NCBI GenBank assembly: GCA_032716605.1
Contig: CM064571.1
Coordinates: 20,575,871 to 20,639,870, forward strand
Origin: Paralithodes platypus
Lineage: Eukaryota > Arthropoda > Malacostraca > Decapoda > Lithodidae
Length of the DNA: 64,000 nt
Reading direction: 5' to 3'
Both the position numbers and the translations under genes were made by a program. Under the pieces are notes generated by a model. It saw only the letters and a program-made list of their open reading frames with translations, did not search any database and had not been told where the DNA came from. This document shows, in pieces, positions 39,991 through 51,555 of the stretch. Position 1 is the stretch's first letter. Every line of letters starts with the position of its first letter.

Positions 39991-40445
39991 CGTGGACGTA
40001 ATGGATGACAGAAGTGATGAGAGAGGGTAAGTAAGAACGGTGATGAAGGGAGGGAGGAAGGTAAAATGTAACTAGGAGAGAGAGGGAGACAGAAATAGGG
40101 AAACGCAATTTAGAGATTGACTGAAGGGAGACATATATTTAGAGAGAGGAAAGGGGAGAAGCTGATGACATAGTTAGAGAGAGAGAGAGTGAGAGTGTGT
40201 GAGAATGAGAGAGAGAGAGAGATTAGCGAATATGTGCGTGCCTGTCTATGGAATAAAATATCTTAACAGGGCTCCACCATTAAGCTAACGAGATGCATTG
40301 ACCCCGACCATGTAGCCTAGTAAAAAAAAAAAAAAAACATTTCATCCAGTGTAACGAACTCTAGGATTTTGAACTTGTGTAAACCAGAATGATAGCTCTC
40401 ATTTATAATGTCTTTAACTGAATCAAAACCGGGTGGATTTTGTTT
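39991..40445. other. Unassigned purine-rich sequence
   Basis: GAGAGAG patches at 40090-40230 and a short polyA at 40321-40337. No gene seen. Confidence 0.5.
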
Positions 40446-40767
40446 TATTATAGGGGACATGGGTCGCTTTTCTGGTCCCCCTTCTTCCTCATGTTTAGCC
40501 CCATTAGTTTTCAGATTTTAAGACGTTCGGCCAATTAGTTTGGCGATTTTAAGACCTTTCGCCACATTTCTTTGTCAATATTAATACTTATTGTGTCATT
40601 TAGGTGTCGATTTTCCCCCTGGCGAGCCTGTAATTTAGGAGGAATTGGCCTTCGGCCGGGACATTTTTCTATCGAAAAATGTACAAATTAGTCTTGAAAG
40701 AGGGTCTTGGGGGTGTAATTTTAAGCTTGATGGAGGTCTAGGGAACAAACTAAAAACCTCCCCTTCA
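40446..40767 (+). mobile_element. Family A TTAA element, copy A24
   Basis: The left end is decayed (TTATAGGGGACATGGGTCG) and the right end reads CCTCCCCTTCA. The core lacks the GAGCGATA half (GGCGAGCCTG). Confidence 0.85.
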
Positions 40768-40811
40768 AAACTACGTACTTGCTTATGCACCCTTACGTAC
40801 AATTATAGAGT

Positions 40812-42241
40812 ATTGTGTGAAGATGATCTATTGTTGTGTGAGGATGATCTATTGTTGTGTGAGGATGATCTATTGTTGTGTGAGGATGATCTATTGTTGT
40901 GTGAGGATGATCTATTGTTGTGTGAGGATGATCTATTGTGTGAGGATGATCTATTGTTGTGTGAGGATGATCTATTGTTGTGTGAGGATGATCTATTGTG
41001 TGAGGATGATCTATTGTTGTGTGAGGATGATCTATTGTTGTGTGAGGATGATCTATTGTGTGAGGATGATCTATTGTGTGAGGATGATCTATTGTTGTAT
41101 GAGGATGATCTATTGTTGTGTGAGGATGATCTATTGTTGTGTGAGGATGATCTATTGTGTGAGGATGATTTATTGTTGTGTGAGGATGATCTATTGTTGT
41201 GTGAGGATGATCTATTGTTGTGTGAGGATGATCTATTGTTGTGTGAGGATGATCTATTGTGTGAGGATGATCTATTGTTGTGTGAGGATGATCTATTGTG
41301 TGAGGATGATTTATTGTTGTGTGAGGATGATCTATTGTTGTGTGAGGATGATTTATTGTTGTGTGAGGATGATCTATTGTGTGAGGATGATCTATTGTTG
41401 TGTGAGGATGATCTATTGTTGTGTGAGGATGATCTATTGTTGTGTGAGGATGATCTATTGTTGTGTGAGGATGATCTATTGTTGTGTGAGGATGATTTAT
41501 TGTTGTGTGAGGATGATCTATTGTTGTGTGAGGATGATCTATTGTTGTGTGAGGATGATCTATTGTGTGAGGATGATCTATTGTGTGAGGATGATCTATT
41601 GTTGTGTGAGGATGATCTATTGTTGTGTGAGGATGATCTATTGTTGTGTGAGGATGATCTATTGTTGTGTGAGGATGATCTATTGTGTGAGGATGATTTA
41701 TTGTTGTGTGAGGATGATCTATTGTGTGAGGATGATCTATTGTTGTGTGAGGATGATTTATTGTTGTGTGAGGATGATCTATTGTTGTGTGAGGATGATC
41801 TATTGTTGTGTGAGGATGATCTATTGTTGTGTGAGGATGATCTATTGTTGTGTGAGGATGATCTATTGTTGTGTGAGGATGATCTATTGTTGTGTGAGGA
41901 TGATCTATTGTTGTGTGAGGATGATCTATTGTTGTGTGAGGATGATCTATTGTTGTGTGAGGATGATCTATTGTGTGAGGATGATCTATTGTTGTGTGAG
42001 GATGATCTATTGTTGTGTGAGGATGATCTATTGTTGTGTGAGGATGATCTATTGTTGTGTGAGGATCTATTGTTGTGTGAGGATGATCTATTGTTGTGTG
42101 AGGATGATCTATTGTGTGAGGATGATCTATTGTTGTGTGAGGATGATCTATTATTGTGTGAGGATGATCTATTGTTGTGTGAGGATGATCTATTGTGTGA
42201 GGATGATCTATTGTTGTGTGAGGATGATCTATTGTTGTGTG
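40812..42241 (+). repeat. 21/18-bp minisatellite, open in several frames
   Basis: About 70 units of TTGTTGTGTGAGGATGATCT plus A, mixed with an 18-bp form lacking one TTG. Both lengths are multiples of 3, so three overlapping frames of 475-557 codons remain open on both strands: (LLLCEDD)n and a Met-rich cycle on the plus strand, (SSSHNNR)n on the minus strand. The first begins in family A copy A24. I do not regard it as coding. The 21/18 order forms recurring blocks. Confidence 0.9.
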
Positions 42242-42249
42242 TAGGGAGG

Positions 42250-42391
42250 GTTATTATGGAAGTCAGAGGGTTGAGTGAGATTGTCTTTACCCTTATCATT
42301 CCCACAGAACCTTCCTAAGCTGTGTAAAAATCGTCTGATTACAGCCAGAATAAACGGTCAAAATGCGTCGTCCTAATCTTCAAAGGGTTAA
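42250..42391 (-). mobile_element. Family B arm fragment
   Basis: The right arm: AGAACCTTCCTAAGCTGTGT, GATTACAGCCAGAATAAACG and CTTCAAAGGGTTAA. The missing left side is occupied by the minisatellite. Confidence 0.6.
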
Positions 42392-42464
42392 TGCTCCCTG
42401 TAGCCTAATTAGAGTGTCAGTGGTTGTTGGGTTATTGTGGTGCTCGTTTCCTTCGGTTTATTTC

Positions 42465-42985
42465 CAGCTGATGGTAAATTGAATCTTTAAGGGGAGGTAT
42501 TTAGTTTGATCCCTAGACTTCCATCAAGCTTACAAAAATACCACCAAGACCTCCTTTCAAGATAAATTTGTACATTTTTCGATAGAAAAATGTCCCGGCT
42601 GAGGATGTTCCCCCTAAATTACAGGCTCGCTACCGCTCGCCAGGGAAAAATCGACCCCTAAATGGCACGAAAGGTTTTAAAATGGACATAAATGGGGCGT
42701 ATGGTCTTAAAATCAGCACACTAATAGGGCAAACGTCTTATAATACCAAACTAATGGGGTTAAACACGAGGGAGAAGGGGCTCCAGATAATAACCCTCTC
42801 AAGTGGAAATCTCCCCTGAAGCAGCTGATTTCGCCATACTTAATGAACAAAATTTAATATGAATCTACCGTGTCTGCTGCACCATCTTATTGGCACCTTC
42901 TCATGACCAGCAACATATTTCGCTACACAATCTTCATAATAGTTCAGTAATTAAGATGAAGGACATGGCAATTTACCATCAGCTG
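42465..42985 (+). mobile_element. Family R inverted-repeat element, copy R3, hosting copy A25
   Basis: The termini are CCAGCTGATGGTAAATTG (about 42465) and, at 42969-42985, CAATTTACCATCAGCTGG, a perfect inverted repeat. The interior (ACTTAATGAACAAAATTTAA to CAACATATTTCGCTACAC) matches R1 and R2. Without A25 the element is about 185 bp. Confidence 0.8.
42487..42820 (-). mobile_element. Family A TTAA element, copy A25
   Basis: From TTAAGGGGAGGTATTTAG to CTCCCCTGAA. The GC hairpin is lost (CCGGCTGAGGATGTTCC), unlike most copies. Confidence 0.9.
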
Positions 42986-43110
42986 GAAACAATAGAATGT
43001 AGTCAGGTTCTTTTATTTGCATAGGCTAATTGTGTGTTTTTGTTTTTTTTTCCAGGTAAGCGGTGAATGGGGCCCGCTGAGTACTGTCAGACCGTGATAC
43101 GTAATACACA

Positions 43111-43113
43111 GGT

Positions 43114-43157
<44 letters not shown>

Positions 43158-43329
43158 AGAGGGAGATTAATTTTCACGTTAATTTTGGCCTTTTTAAGTT
43201 AATCTTTGATAGGCTACTTTATTGTTTGTCACTCCATGTGTATTTATCCATCTTTAATATAATGTCTAAAATCTATAAATCTGGCTTATATGTATGTCTT
43301 TATTTGTTGTTTATCTATCTGTCTATGTA

Positions 43330-43410
<81 letters not shown>
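43111..43410. repeat. GA, CT and TA microsatellites
   Basis: A GA run at 43117-43154, CT at 43337-43361 and TA at 43362-43407, with ordinary sequence in between. Confidence 0.9.
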
Positions 43411-43505
43411 CTATCTCTTTTTATCTATCTAATTCTATCTAGTTGTCTGTCTAATTTGTTTATTTTTGTTATTTATCAGTGTGACCTTTGTATCTGCTTT
43501 TAGTT

Positions 43506-43741
43506 GTTGTTGTTGTTCCCCAAGCTGCCTGGCCGAACAGCCCCAAGGCCCCGAGCAATTCCAAGGCCATAACCGAGCACCCCCACAGAACCCTCCCTGC
43601 CGACCACAATAAAGCCTGGGTGACCAAAGCCACTCCATGGCGGGGAGCTGAGGAGGGTGCGGAAACGCCCGGGAAACCAAAGCCCCACCCAGGGCCCTGT
43701 GCCCCTCAGCAATTATGAAGAGAAAGTTGAGGGGCAAGGGC
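43506..43741 (-). mobile_element. 5'-truncated relative of the Ingi-like retrotransposon
   Basis: On the minus strand the last about 75 nt match the 3' end of the element at 5368-9363: the parent frame gives VLWGCSVMALELLGALGLFG then QAAW against ALWESPIVAMAFLRDSGLFG then QAA, followed by an (AAC)n tail. TCTGCTTTTAGTT lies on both sides (43493-43505 and 43742-43754), a 13-bp target-site duplication. The stop TAG reads TGG here. It is a distinct subfamily, dead on arrival. Confidence 0.85.
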
Positions 43742-43783
43742 TCTGCTTTTAGTTTATGTATCTACCTCCTGTCCCCTCTTCCA

Positions 43784-43918
43784 CCACCAACACCACCACC
43801 ACCACCACCACCACCACCACCACCACCACCACCACCACCACACCAACACCAACACCAACACCATCACCACCACCACCACCACCACACCAACACCACCACC
43901 ACCACTACCACCAACTAA
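43784..43918. repeat. (ACC)n microsatellite
   Basis: An ACC run with AACACC steps. Histidine, proline and glycine/tryptophan frames are its translations. A C run and a T run follow at 44003-44035. Confidence 0.95.
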
Positions 43919-44081
43919 CACTATAGGCACCCTCCAACCCCAACAGTAATTATATTGACCTTTCTCACCTTTCTGTTTACCTTTACCAAACTCCTTCCCC
44001 CCCCCCCCCCCTTTTTTTTTTTTTTTTTTTTTTGGGGTAGTGAGAGTGGCGGGCGAAAGAGCCAATTCGTTCTCTTTCTGT

Positions 44082-44295
44082 CTATAGTCTATTCGCTGTA
44101 AGTAGGCGATAAATCATAACCTCTAACCTCTGTAATTAAAAAACGGCTAGAATAATCGAGCTAATATTTCTACCATTTGGGAATAGTCAAGGAATAGATG
44201 TGAACATTTACAGCACATAATATGATCTAGCCCTTTTTGAGTTACAAAGAATAGAGGTCGTGCTTTCTCGCTTACTTACAACGAATAGACTATAG
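44082..44295. mobile_element. CTATAG-terminus inverted-repeat element
   Basis: CTATAGTCTATTCGCTGTAA then GTAGGCGA at the left is matched at the right by the reverse complement of TCGCTTACTTACAACGAATA then GACTATAG, 26 of 28 positions. The 214-bp interior is non-coding. TA at the edges would suit a Tc1/mariner-type target duplication, but this is not proven. The right terminus runs directly into the following minisatellite. Confidence 0.75.
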
Positions 44296-45425
44296 GTACT
44301 GTTATACACCCAATAGACTATAGGTACTGTTATACACCCAATAGACTATAGGTACTGTTATACACCCAATAGACTATAGGTACTGTTATACACCCAATAG
44401 ACTATAGGTACTGTTATACACCCAATAGACTATAGGTACTGTTATACACCCAATAGACTATAGGTACTGTTATACACCCAATTGACTATAGGTACTGTTA
44501 TACACCCAATAGACTAAAGGTACTGTTATACACCCAATAGACTATAGGTACTGTTATACACCCAATAGACTATAGGTACTGTTATACACCCAATAGACTA
44601 TAGATACTGTTATACACCCAATAGACTATAGGTACTGTTATACACCCAATAGACTATAGGTACTGTTATACACCCAATAGACTATAGATACTGTTATACA
44701 CCCAATAGACTATAGGTACTGTTATACACCCAATAGACTATACAGTAGGTACTGTTATACACCCAATAGACTATAGGTACTGTTATACACCCAATAGACT
44801 ATAGGTACTGTTATACACCCAATAGACTATAGGTACTGTTATACACCCAATAGACTATAGGTACTGTTATACACCCAATAGACTATAGGTACTGTTATAC
44901 ACCCAATAGACTATAGGTACTGTTATACACCCAATAGACTATAGGTACTGTTATACACCCAATAGACTATAGATACTGTTATACACCCAATAGACTATAG
45001 GTACTGTTATACACCCAATAGACTATACAGTAGGTACTGTTATACACCCAATAGACTATAGATACTGTTATACACCCAATAGACTATAGGTACTGTTATA
45101 CACCCAATAGACTATACAGTAGGTACTGTTATACACCCAATAGACTATAGGTACTGTTATACACCCAATAGACTATAGGTACTGTTATACACCCAATAGA
45201 CTATAGGTACTGTTATACACCCAATAGACTATATGTACTGTTATACACCCAATAGACTATAGATACTTTTATACACCCAATAGACTATAGGTACTGTTAT
45301 ACACCCAATAGACTATAGATACTGTTATACACCCAATAGACTACAGTATATGTACTGTTATACACCCAATAGACTATAGATACTTTTATACACCCAATAG
45401 ACTATAGATACTGTTATACACCCAA
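44284..45425 (+). repeat. 29-bp minisatellite starting from a transposon terminus
   Basis: About 39 units of AATAGACTATAGGTACTGTT plus ATACACCC. The first 12 bases of the unit, AATAGACTATAG, are the terminal bases of the adjacent element. Some units carry an extra CAGTA (CTATACAGTAGG), and others read AGATACT or ATATGTACT. Confidence 0.95.
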
Positions 45426-45686
45426 TTCCCCGAGAGGAGGTGGCCACGAATGGGTTACCTTTTCTCCATTAAGGCAATCCATTAAATTCACTATCGTTAT
45501 TTACCTTTATTTCTTGCTTACATGAAGCGATATTATTCAGCCTAGGAAACAGCTCTGAAAATCATTTTGGTAAAACCCATATTGATTACCGTACCCAATG
45601 CCTCCATCTCAAATACTTGTAATTTGCATAAGACGTGTAATAATAGCCATAGTAAAACTATAAATGCCCACCGGTTCTTCATAATC

Positions 45687-46022
45687 TTAAGGGGAGGTTT
45701 TTAGTTAGTTCCCTAGACTTCCACCAATCTTAAAATTACACCCCCTAGATCCCCTTTCAAGATAAATGTGTACATTTTTCGGTAGAAAAATGTCCAGGCC
45801 GAAGGCCGATTCCTCTTAAATTACAGGCTCGCTATCGCTCGCCAGGAAAAAATCGACAGCTAAATGAAACGAAAGGTCTTAAAATTGACAGAAATGGGGC
45901 GAAAGTTCATAAAATAATCCAACTAATGGGGCGAACGTCTTAAAATTTCAAAAGCAATGGGGCTAAACATGAGGGAGAAAGGGGTCCAGAAAAAAGTCCC
46001 TCAAGTGGAAATCTCCCCTTAA
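45687..46022 (-). mobile_element. Family A TTAA element, copy A26
   Basis: A complete copy with TTAA on both sides. The GC hairpin has one broken pair (AGGCCGAAGGCCGA). Confidence 0.95.
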
Positions 46023-46725
46023 GAGCAAGTATAATTATGTCGAAGGCATACGGTAGGTTGTGCATGACCACGGCGCTCATCCACAACCTCCGATACACGA
46101 TATATGTGGCTCATCTCCGTATCATTGGGGTTTGAAATCTGTGTTGGGTAACTCGGGTAAGTTATCCAGCCTGGTACACAGGGGTTATTACATATTATCC
46201 ACATTTGCCACATTATACTTCTAATCATATAATAACAGTCGAGCTAAAGTGATAAATTACTTTTCACAATGTATTAAGTACAGATAATGCAAGAATTTTG
46301 TATTACATCTTTTACAGCAGTTTATATGTTACATAAGCCAATGTTTATCACACATTATATGGCATATAACTAGGTGTCCAACCCCTCGGGGATCAAGATG
46401 GTTGGTAATAGATAGATGGATAGATAGATAGATAGATAGTTAGATATATAGATAAATAGATAGATAGCTAGATAGATAGATAAAGGATAACAAACAGCCT
46501 GTCAGTATTTTTTTGTTTGTTTTAACTGAAGGCTTCCCTAACGACATATTGAGTCCAAACGAGGACATAAATATTGAGTCCAAACGAGGACATAAATATT
46601 ATAAAAGAAAAAAAAAGAAAAAAAAGAAAACGAAGTTACTATTAAATAGAAGTTGAGAATACGAAATCAAGCCCTAACACTTCATGGAGATGTACTCAAC
46701 GTCTCTTCCCGAAAGCATGACAGTG
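46023..46725. other. Unassigned sequence with GATA run and 30-bp duplication
   Basis: A GATA microsatellite is at 46407-46485. ATTGAGTCCAAACGAGGACA plus TAAAT is duplicated at 46548-46600. Nothing else is identified. Confidence 0.6.
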
Positions 46726-47062
46726 TTAAGGGGAGGTATTTAGTTTGCTACCTAGAATTCCATCATGCTTACAAAAATACCCCCAAGACCTCCTTTCAAG
46801 ATAAATTTGTACATTTTTCGATAGAAAAATGTCCCGGCTGAAGGCCGGTTCCCCCTAAATTACAGGCTCGCTACCGCTCGCCAGGAAAAAATCGACCCCT
46901 AAATGGCACGAAAGGTTTTAAAATTGACATAAATGGGGCGTATGGTCTTAAAAATCAGCACACTAATAGGGCAAACGTCTTATAATACCAAACTAATGGG
47001 GTTAAACACGAGGGAGAAGGGGCTCCAGATAATAACCCTCTCAAGTGGAAATCTCCCCTTAA
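46726..47062 (-). mobile_element. Family A TTAA element, copy A27
   Basis: A complete copy with TTAA on both sides. It shares the diagnostic CTACCGCTCG core and GGGGTTAAACACGAGGG with A25, forming a subfamily. Confidence 0.95.
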
Positions 47063-47281
47063 TGTCTTCCTAACAGTGCTACCATTGTCACAGGTATTGG
47101 TAAACTAGAGAAGTGTAACAGTTAAACCCAGTAACGGACAATAACATCCAGTAACACACATAATATGTACATACATACTGGTGCATATTGAAAAATAGAT
47201 ACGGAACACACACACACACACACATACGCACGCGCAGTGCCTCTGAAAAAAACAGCTGAAGGCTAGAGTTTTATCATGCTG

Positions 47282-47282
<1 letters not shown>

Positions 47283-47349
<67 letters not shown>

Positions 47350-47455
47350 AGTTCGGCAGTAAAAGAGAAATATACTGTATAAGAATATAGAATCTGAAAA
47401 TAATATAAATACGAGCTATGTATGTATGTATGTATGTATGTATGTATGTATGTAC
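47283..47455. repeat. (GA)n and (GTAT)n microsatellites
   Basis: GA at 47283-47346 and GTAT at 47418-47452. Confidence 0.95.
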
Positions 47456-48179
47456 TGCATATACTCAGGCACACGTAGGTATTTCATTGCTGGGGGTGGG
47501 CGACTCGAAATGTACGATATATAGCTCAACAGTAAACCAAAACAAGGACAGACATTTGAATATTACAGAAAGGCGGAAGAGAAAAATATGAGAAAAGACG
47601 ATAAGAATATAGAAAACGAATAAGTAATGTAAGGAAGTTGGTCTATTAAAGCCTGGCGCCGCATTGCAGCTAAGGTTGGCTCCAAGATTGTCGCCGCTAC
47701 AGTCCCTAGAGTTTAGGGTCAATATGGACGACAAGGTCTACAGTTGGGCCTAGACCTTGACTGTAGAAGCTAACTTATACAGTCACCACTAGTCTACCTC
47801 GGTCTCTACACCACCTCATATTACATGGTTAATTATACAGTTCTGGTCATGAATAACCGGACACCTCATATAGTGTGATCAAACTACCGGTAACGCATTG
47901 AGCGTTTACTAGTTAATACCATCAATATGATCTGTGTTGCCCAAGCAGTTCATCAAAATACAAATAATATATATATATATATATATATATACTGTATCAG
48001 AGAGAGAGAAAGAAAACAAAAGAGGTGGGCCCCTTAATGATTTCATATTCATACATTGGTTCCGCGCATATGTGTTTGTTTGGAGAGAGAGCGAGAGAGT
48101 GAGAGTGAAAGATTGAATTTCACTGCGGCAATTTCCCTTTTCTTTTTATTAAGTGAGTGTCGGGTAAAGGGTTAGAGTA

Positions 48180-48212
<33 letters not shown>

Positions 48213-48484
48213 TGGTGGTAGATACAGGAGTTCATGCGTTTATTGCCTTGGTTAAAACCTAAATAACAAGATACTATTTTCGGAGCGTAATATTGTGCGT
48301 GTAATATGCTAATGTGAGTGTGTGTGTGTGTGTGTGTGGTGGTGGGTGGGTGGGTGGGGGGTGTCGCCCTAGGATAACAGCAAACGCAGAATAAATGTTG
48401 AATGTTGAATGCATATTATACCAGTATTTTACAGCATAATTTCACGACATAGAAGCTACTTGCATTTGTACTCGATTTTACTCT
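47456..48484. other. Unassigned sequence
   Basis: A TA run is at 47968-47991, a GA run at 48187-48212 and GT/GGGT at 48318-48362. A minus-strand frame of 89 codons at 47465-47734 lacks recognisable motifs. No terminus or gene is identified. Confidence 0.5.
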
Positions 48485-48784
48485 TTAAGGGGGCCCACCT
48501 CGTTTATTCTCTCTCTCTCTTGGTTGTATCCATTCGGCCCCATTCAGGCCAGCGATAGCGAGCCTGTGATTTGGCCGGGACTTTTTTCTATCGAAAAATG
48601 TATAAATTCAAATCGAAGGAGGGTCTTGTTGGGGGGGGGGGGGGGGGGGGGGGCTTAACTTGAAGGAAGGTCTTGGAGGGGGAGGTGGGGGGGGGGGGGC
48701 TTGATGGAAGTCTAGGAAGGAAACTTAAACATATAATAAAAATAATAAATAGATTAGCAAATAAATGCGATCATCCCCCCTTAA
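48485..48784 (+). mobile_element. Family A TTAA element, copy A28, degraded
   Basis: TTAAGGGGGCCCACC to TCATCCCCCCTTAA. The left arm has a deletion up to CAGCGATAGCGAGCC, and two poly-G runs (48630-48653, 48687-48699) interrupt the right part. Confidence 0.8.
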
Positions 48785-49227
48785 GCTGTAGGTCTGGGGC
48801 GGTATTTATAAAGCACTTTTAGGCTTAAAAGTAGCTTTTAAAGATGGCGGCCACTTTTAAAAGGTAAAAGTTGGGTAAAAAAACTTTTAGCAGCTAAAAG
48901 TAGCTTTTAAACCCGGCGAAAACTAAAAGCCCTCCTGGGGACTTTTAGCGCTTAAAAGTTACTTTTAGAGGACGATGAAGATGGTTGAATAACAAATCCG
49001 CCACCCCCTGCCAAGGAATTTTCATGTTAAAAAGACCAATTGGATTAATAGGCCTATCATACTACTCAAAGGTGATCCACTGTGTTTTCTCCAACGAATA
49101 AGCTATATTAGAAAGTAACCTACCACCATATATATCAACCTACTTTAAACATTTCGATTCATACTGTATATATTATGTCCGACTACATTTTTTGCCGCGG
49201 TCGGTCTCTCTATTTTTAGATGGGTAA

Positions 49228-49294
49228 ATCCAAGGTTAAGAGATAAAAACAAAATTCTTATGTTCTTATGTTCTTAAATCTCTTAACCTTGGAT
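49228..49294. repeat. 17-bp perfect inverted repeat around a TTCTTATG repeat
   Basis: ATCCAAGGTTAAGAGAT (49228-49244) and ATCTCTTAACCTTGGAT (49278-49294) flank AAAAACAAAATTCTTATG-type sequence. TTCTTATG repeats are the reverse complement of the opening of the block at 51788, so the loop may be a retroelement tail. Confidence 0.8.
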
Positions 49295-49501
49295 AAATCC
49301 CCTCCTCCGCCCACAACCGGTATAGTTCCAGCGTCCTCGTTGACAAACGCCTATACTGTACTTGTTGGAAGAACACTAACAAATAGACCAAATTAAAGGA
49401 GTGTAGAAGGACTAACATATAATATTAGATTGTTGTTGTTGTTTTTGGCGCACTCTCCCATCCAGGAGTTCGTTCTATGAACGATGGCTGTTTCCTTATT
49501 G

Positions 49502-49920
49502 TTATTTGTATTTGTTAAAAATTTTCATATTACTTATATATTTCTTTTCTCAAATTAACGATAGTCTCCCTCCCTTTTAGAACTGTTCTTATAATCTCTG
49601 CTACCCTTTTTAATTCATTTTGTTCAAATATTTCCCTCAAGTTGTCCCTACCTCTCAGATCTTTGTATAGGTCTTCGTATGATTCACAGTTGAACAGGTG
49701 CATTTGATTTTCATTTTCATTTTGACAAATATCGCACAATAGGTTAGATTCATTTGTTTTTGAAGTTTTCTTTTACTTCTATCATTCTTGTCCTTGTCAT
49801 AACAATTGTTCTGGCATTTTCAAAGCTTAAGTCCTCCATATAATTACTTGATATGTCTTGTTCAACAGCTTCTCTAGTTTTACTTTTACTTTCGATTGTC
49901 ACATGATATGCCTATTTCAT
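49502..49920 (-). pseudogene. LINE C-terminal zinc-finger remnant
   Basis: On the minus strand, a frame with ENARTIVMTRTRMIEVKENF is followed after a frame change by SNLLCDICQNENENQMHLFN then CESYEDLYKDL. R-T-R-M-x-x-V-x-x-N-F upstream of C-x2-C-x9-H-x3-C is a known signature of the C-terminus of arthropod non-LTR elements. The frameshift lies near 49745-49760. There is no RT domain. Confidence 0.65.
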
Positions 49921-49977
49921 AACATCCGAGACCAATTTAAGTAGCCTATTTGCACCCTATTTTTTCGCAAATTACTG

Positions 49978-50276
49978 TAAACTGGGGTGATTTCGGACTG
50001 CGGCCATAACTTCGGACTTTGGCGATAATATGTAATTAGCCATTGTCATTATACAATGGAAACGCTTTTACCATACTTTTCAAGAATACTTCGGACATTA
50101 TTTAGGAAAAGGATAAGGATATTATGGGAGATAATTTTAGGAGGCTTCCTGGATTACGGCGCACGGCGCATTATCACTACACATCACTTGACCTAGTTAA
50201 ATCTCTACAATGTGTTTACAGTCAGGAGAAATTGTAAAAAACAAACTAGGAAAATTTCCGAAATTACCCCACTTTA
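49978..50276. mobile_element. TA-flanked inverted-repeat element (mariner-like ends)
   Basis: TAAACTGGGGTGATTTCGGA at the left and, reverse-complemented, TAAAGTGGGGTAATTTCGGA at the right match at 18 of 20 positions, with TA at both edges. About 299 bp with no coding capacity. It is nested in the 48794-50614 element. Confidence 0.75.
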
Positions 50277-50758
50277 CGAATTGTGTAAACTCGCGAATTT
50301 GGCAACTATCTCAGATGCTGCCACACCGGAGTATGCAATTGTTTTGGTATGGTAAATATATTGCCCTTTCAATTTAGCAATATATAATTGATTTCACAAT
50401 AACAAAATATTGCATAATTACCCTAATGTTTTATAGTAATTAGTATATGCAATTAGAAGCCTATACTTACCTATTAATAGCGGTTGTGGCAGCTTTCTTA
50501 ACGCTTCCACTAAAAGCTGCTTTTAAATGTTTTATGAATAACTTTTAAGGATTTTCTTTTAGTTAAAATTACTTTTAGGGACATTTTTATTTTTTTTTAT
50601 AAATACCGGCCCTGTATGTGTGTGTAATGTTTGGGTTGTGTTTCAGTCCATCCCCGGGTGGAGCCTCGGGTGACTGGTGGTGGTGGATGCAAGAGAAATG
50701 GATCGGGAGTTTGATTGGGTCTTGTCTGGTGTGGAGAGGTTGGGGATATTATGAAACC

Positions 50759-50935
50759 ATGTCTGTCTGTTAGTTACCTGCAGGTTTGTTTGTATATCCG
50801 ACTGTGAATATGTCTGTCTCTGTCTACCTGTCTGTATGTCTCTCTGTCTGTCTGTCTGTCTCTCTACCTATCTGTCTGTCTCTCTACCTGTCTGTCTGTC
50901 TCTCTACCTGTCTGTCTGTCTCTCTACCTAGAGAG
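50759..50935. repeat. (CTGT)n/CTACC minisatellite, block 1
   Basis: CTGTCTGTCTCTCTACC units repeat with small changes. The same unit reappears at 51083. Confidence 0.9.
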
Positions 50936-51082
50936 CCTTCATCTTTGCTATCCTTTCCTTCCACTTTCTCTTAGGGTTGCTATCTCTATTAGGTTTAAGT
51001 CCTGGTCACCTCGCAGGGATCGTAAGATCTGTGTGGCCAGTGTATCTATGTAAATCTATGTAAAAAATCTGTGTGTGTGTGT

Positions 51083-51555
51083 GTCTCTCTCTCTCTACCT
51101 GTCTGTCTGTCTCTACCTGTCTGTCTGTCTATCTACCTGTCTGTCGGTCTCTACCTATCTGTCTGTCTCTCTACCTATCTGTCTGTCTCTCTACCTGTCT
51201 GTCTGTCTCTACCTATATGTCTGTCTCTCTACCTGTCTGTCTGTCTCTCTACCTGTCTGTCTGTCTCTCTACCTGTATGTCTGTCTCTACCTGTTTGTCT
51301 GTCTCTACCTGTCTGTCTGTCTCTACCTGTTTATCCGTCTGTCTGTCTCTCTACCTGTTTACCTGTCTGTCTCTATCTGTCTGTACCTGTCTGTCTGTAT
51401 GTATCTACCTGTCTATATATCTATATGTCTGTCTCTACCTATCTGGTTGTCTCTCTACCTGTCTATCTGTCTCTCTATCTAGCTGTCTGTCTCTCTACCT
51501 ATCTGTCTGTCTCTCTACCTATCTGTCTGTCTGTCTCTCTACATATGTCTGTCTG
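51083..51555. repeat. (CTGT)n/CTACC minisatellite, block 2
   Basis: About 25 units of CTACCTGTCTGTCTGTCT with ATCT and TATGT variants. All three plus frames stay open through it, giving Leu/Cys/Ser-rich pseudo-proteins. Confidence 0.95.

Larger units (their letters stand above)
48794..50614. mobile_element. DNA transposon-like element with GGTATTTATAAA termini
   Basis: CTGGGGCGGTATTTATAAA at the left and CAGGGCCGGTATTTATAAA reverse-complemented from the right form imperfect terminal inverted repeats. Both subterminal regions (about 48815-48975 and 50500-50590) are dense in CTTTTAG/CTAAAAG strings in both directions, a pattern typical of transposase-binding subterminal repeats. The 1.8-kb interior has no transposase frame. 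It contains a short inverted repeat, a LINE fragment and a TA-flanked element. The superfamily is unknown. Confidence 0.6.

Noticed and set aside
40645..42318. A 557-codon plus-strand frame and 475- and 500-codon overlapping frames
   Set aside because: They are translations of a 21/18-bp minisatellite open on both strands; the first starts inside transposon copy A24 and there is no splice, promoter or domain evidence.
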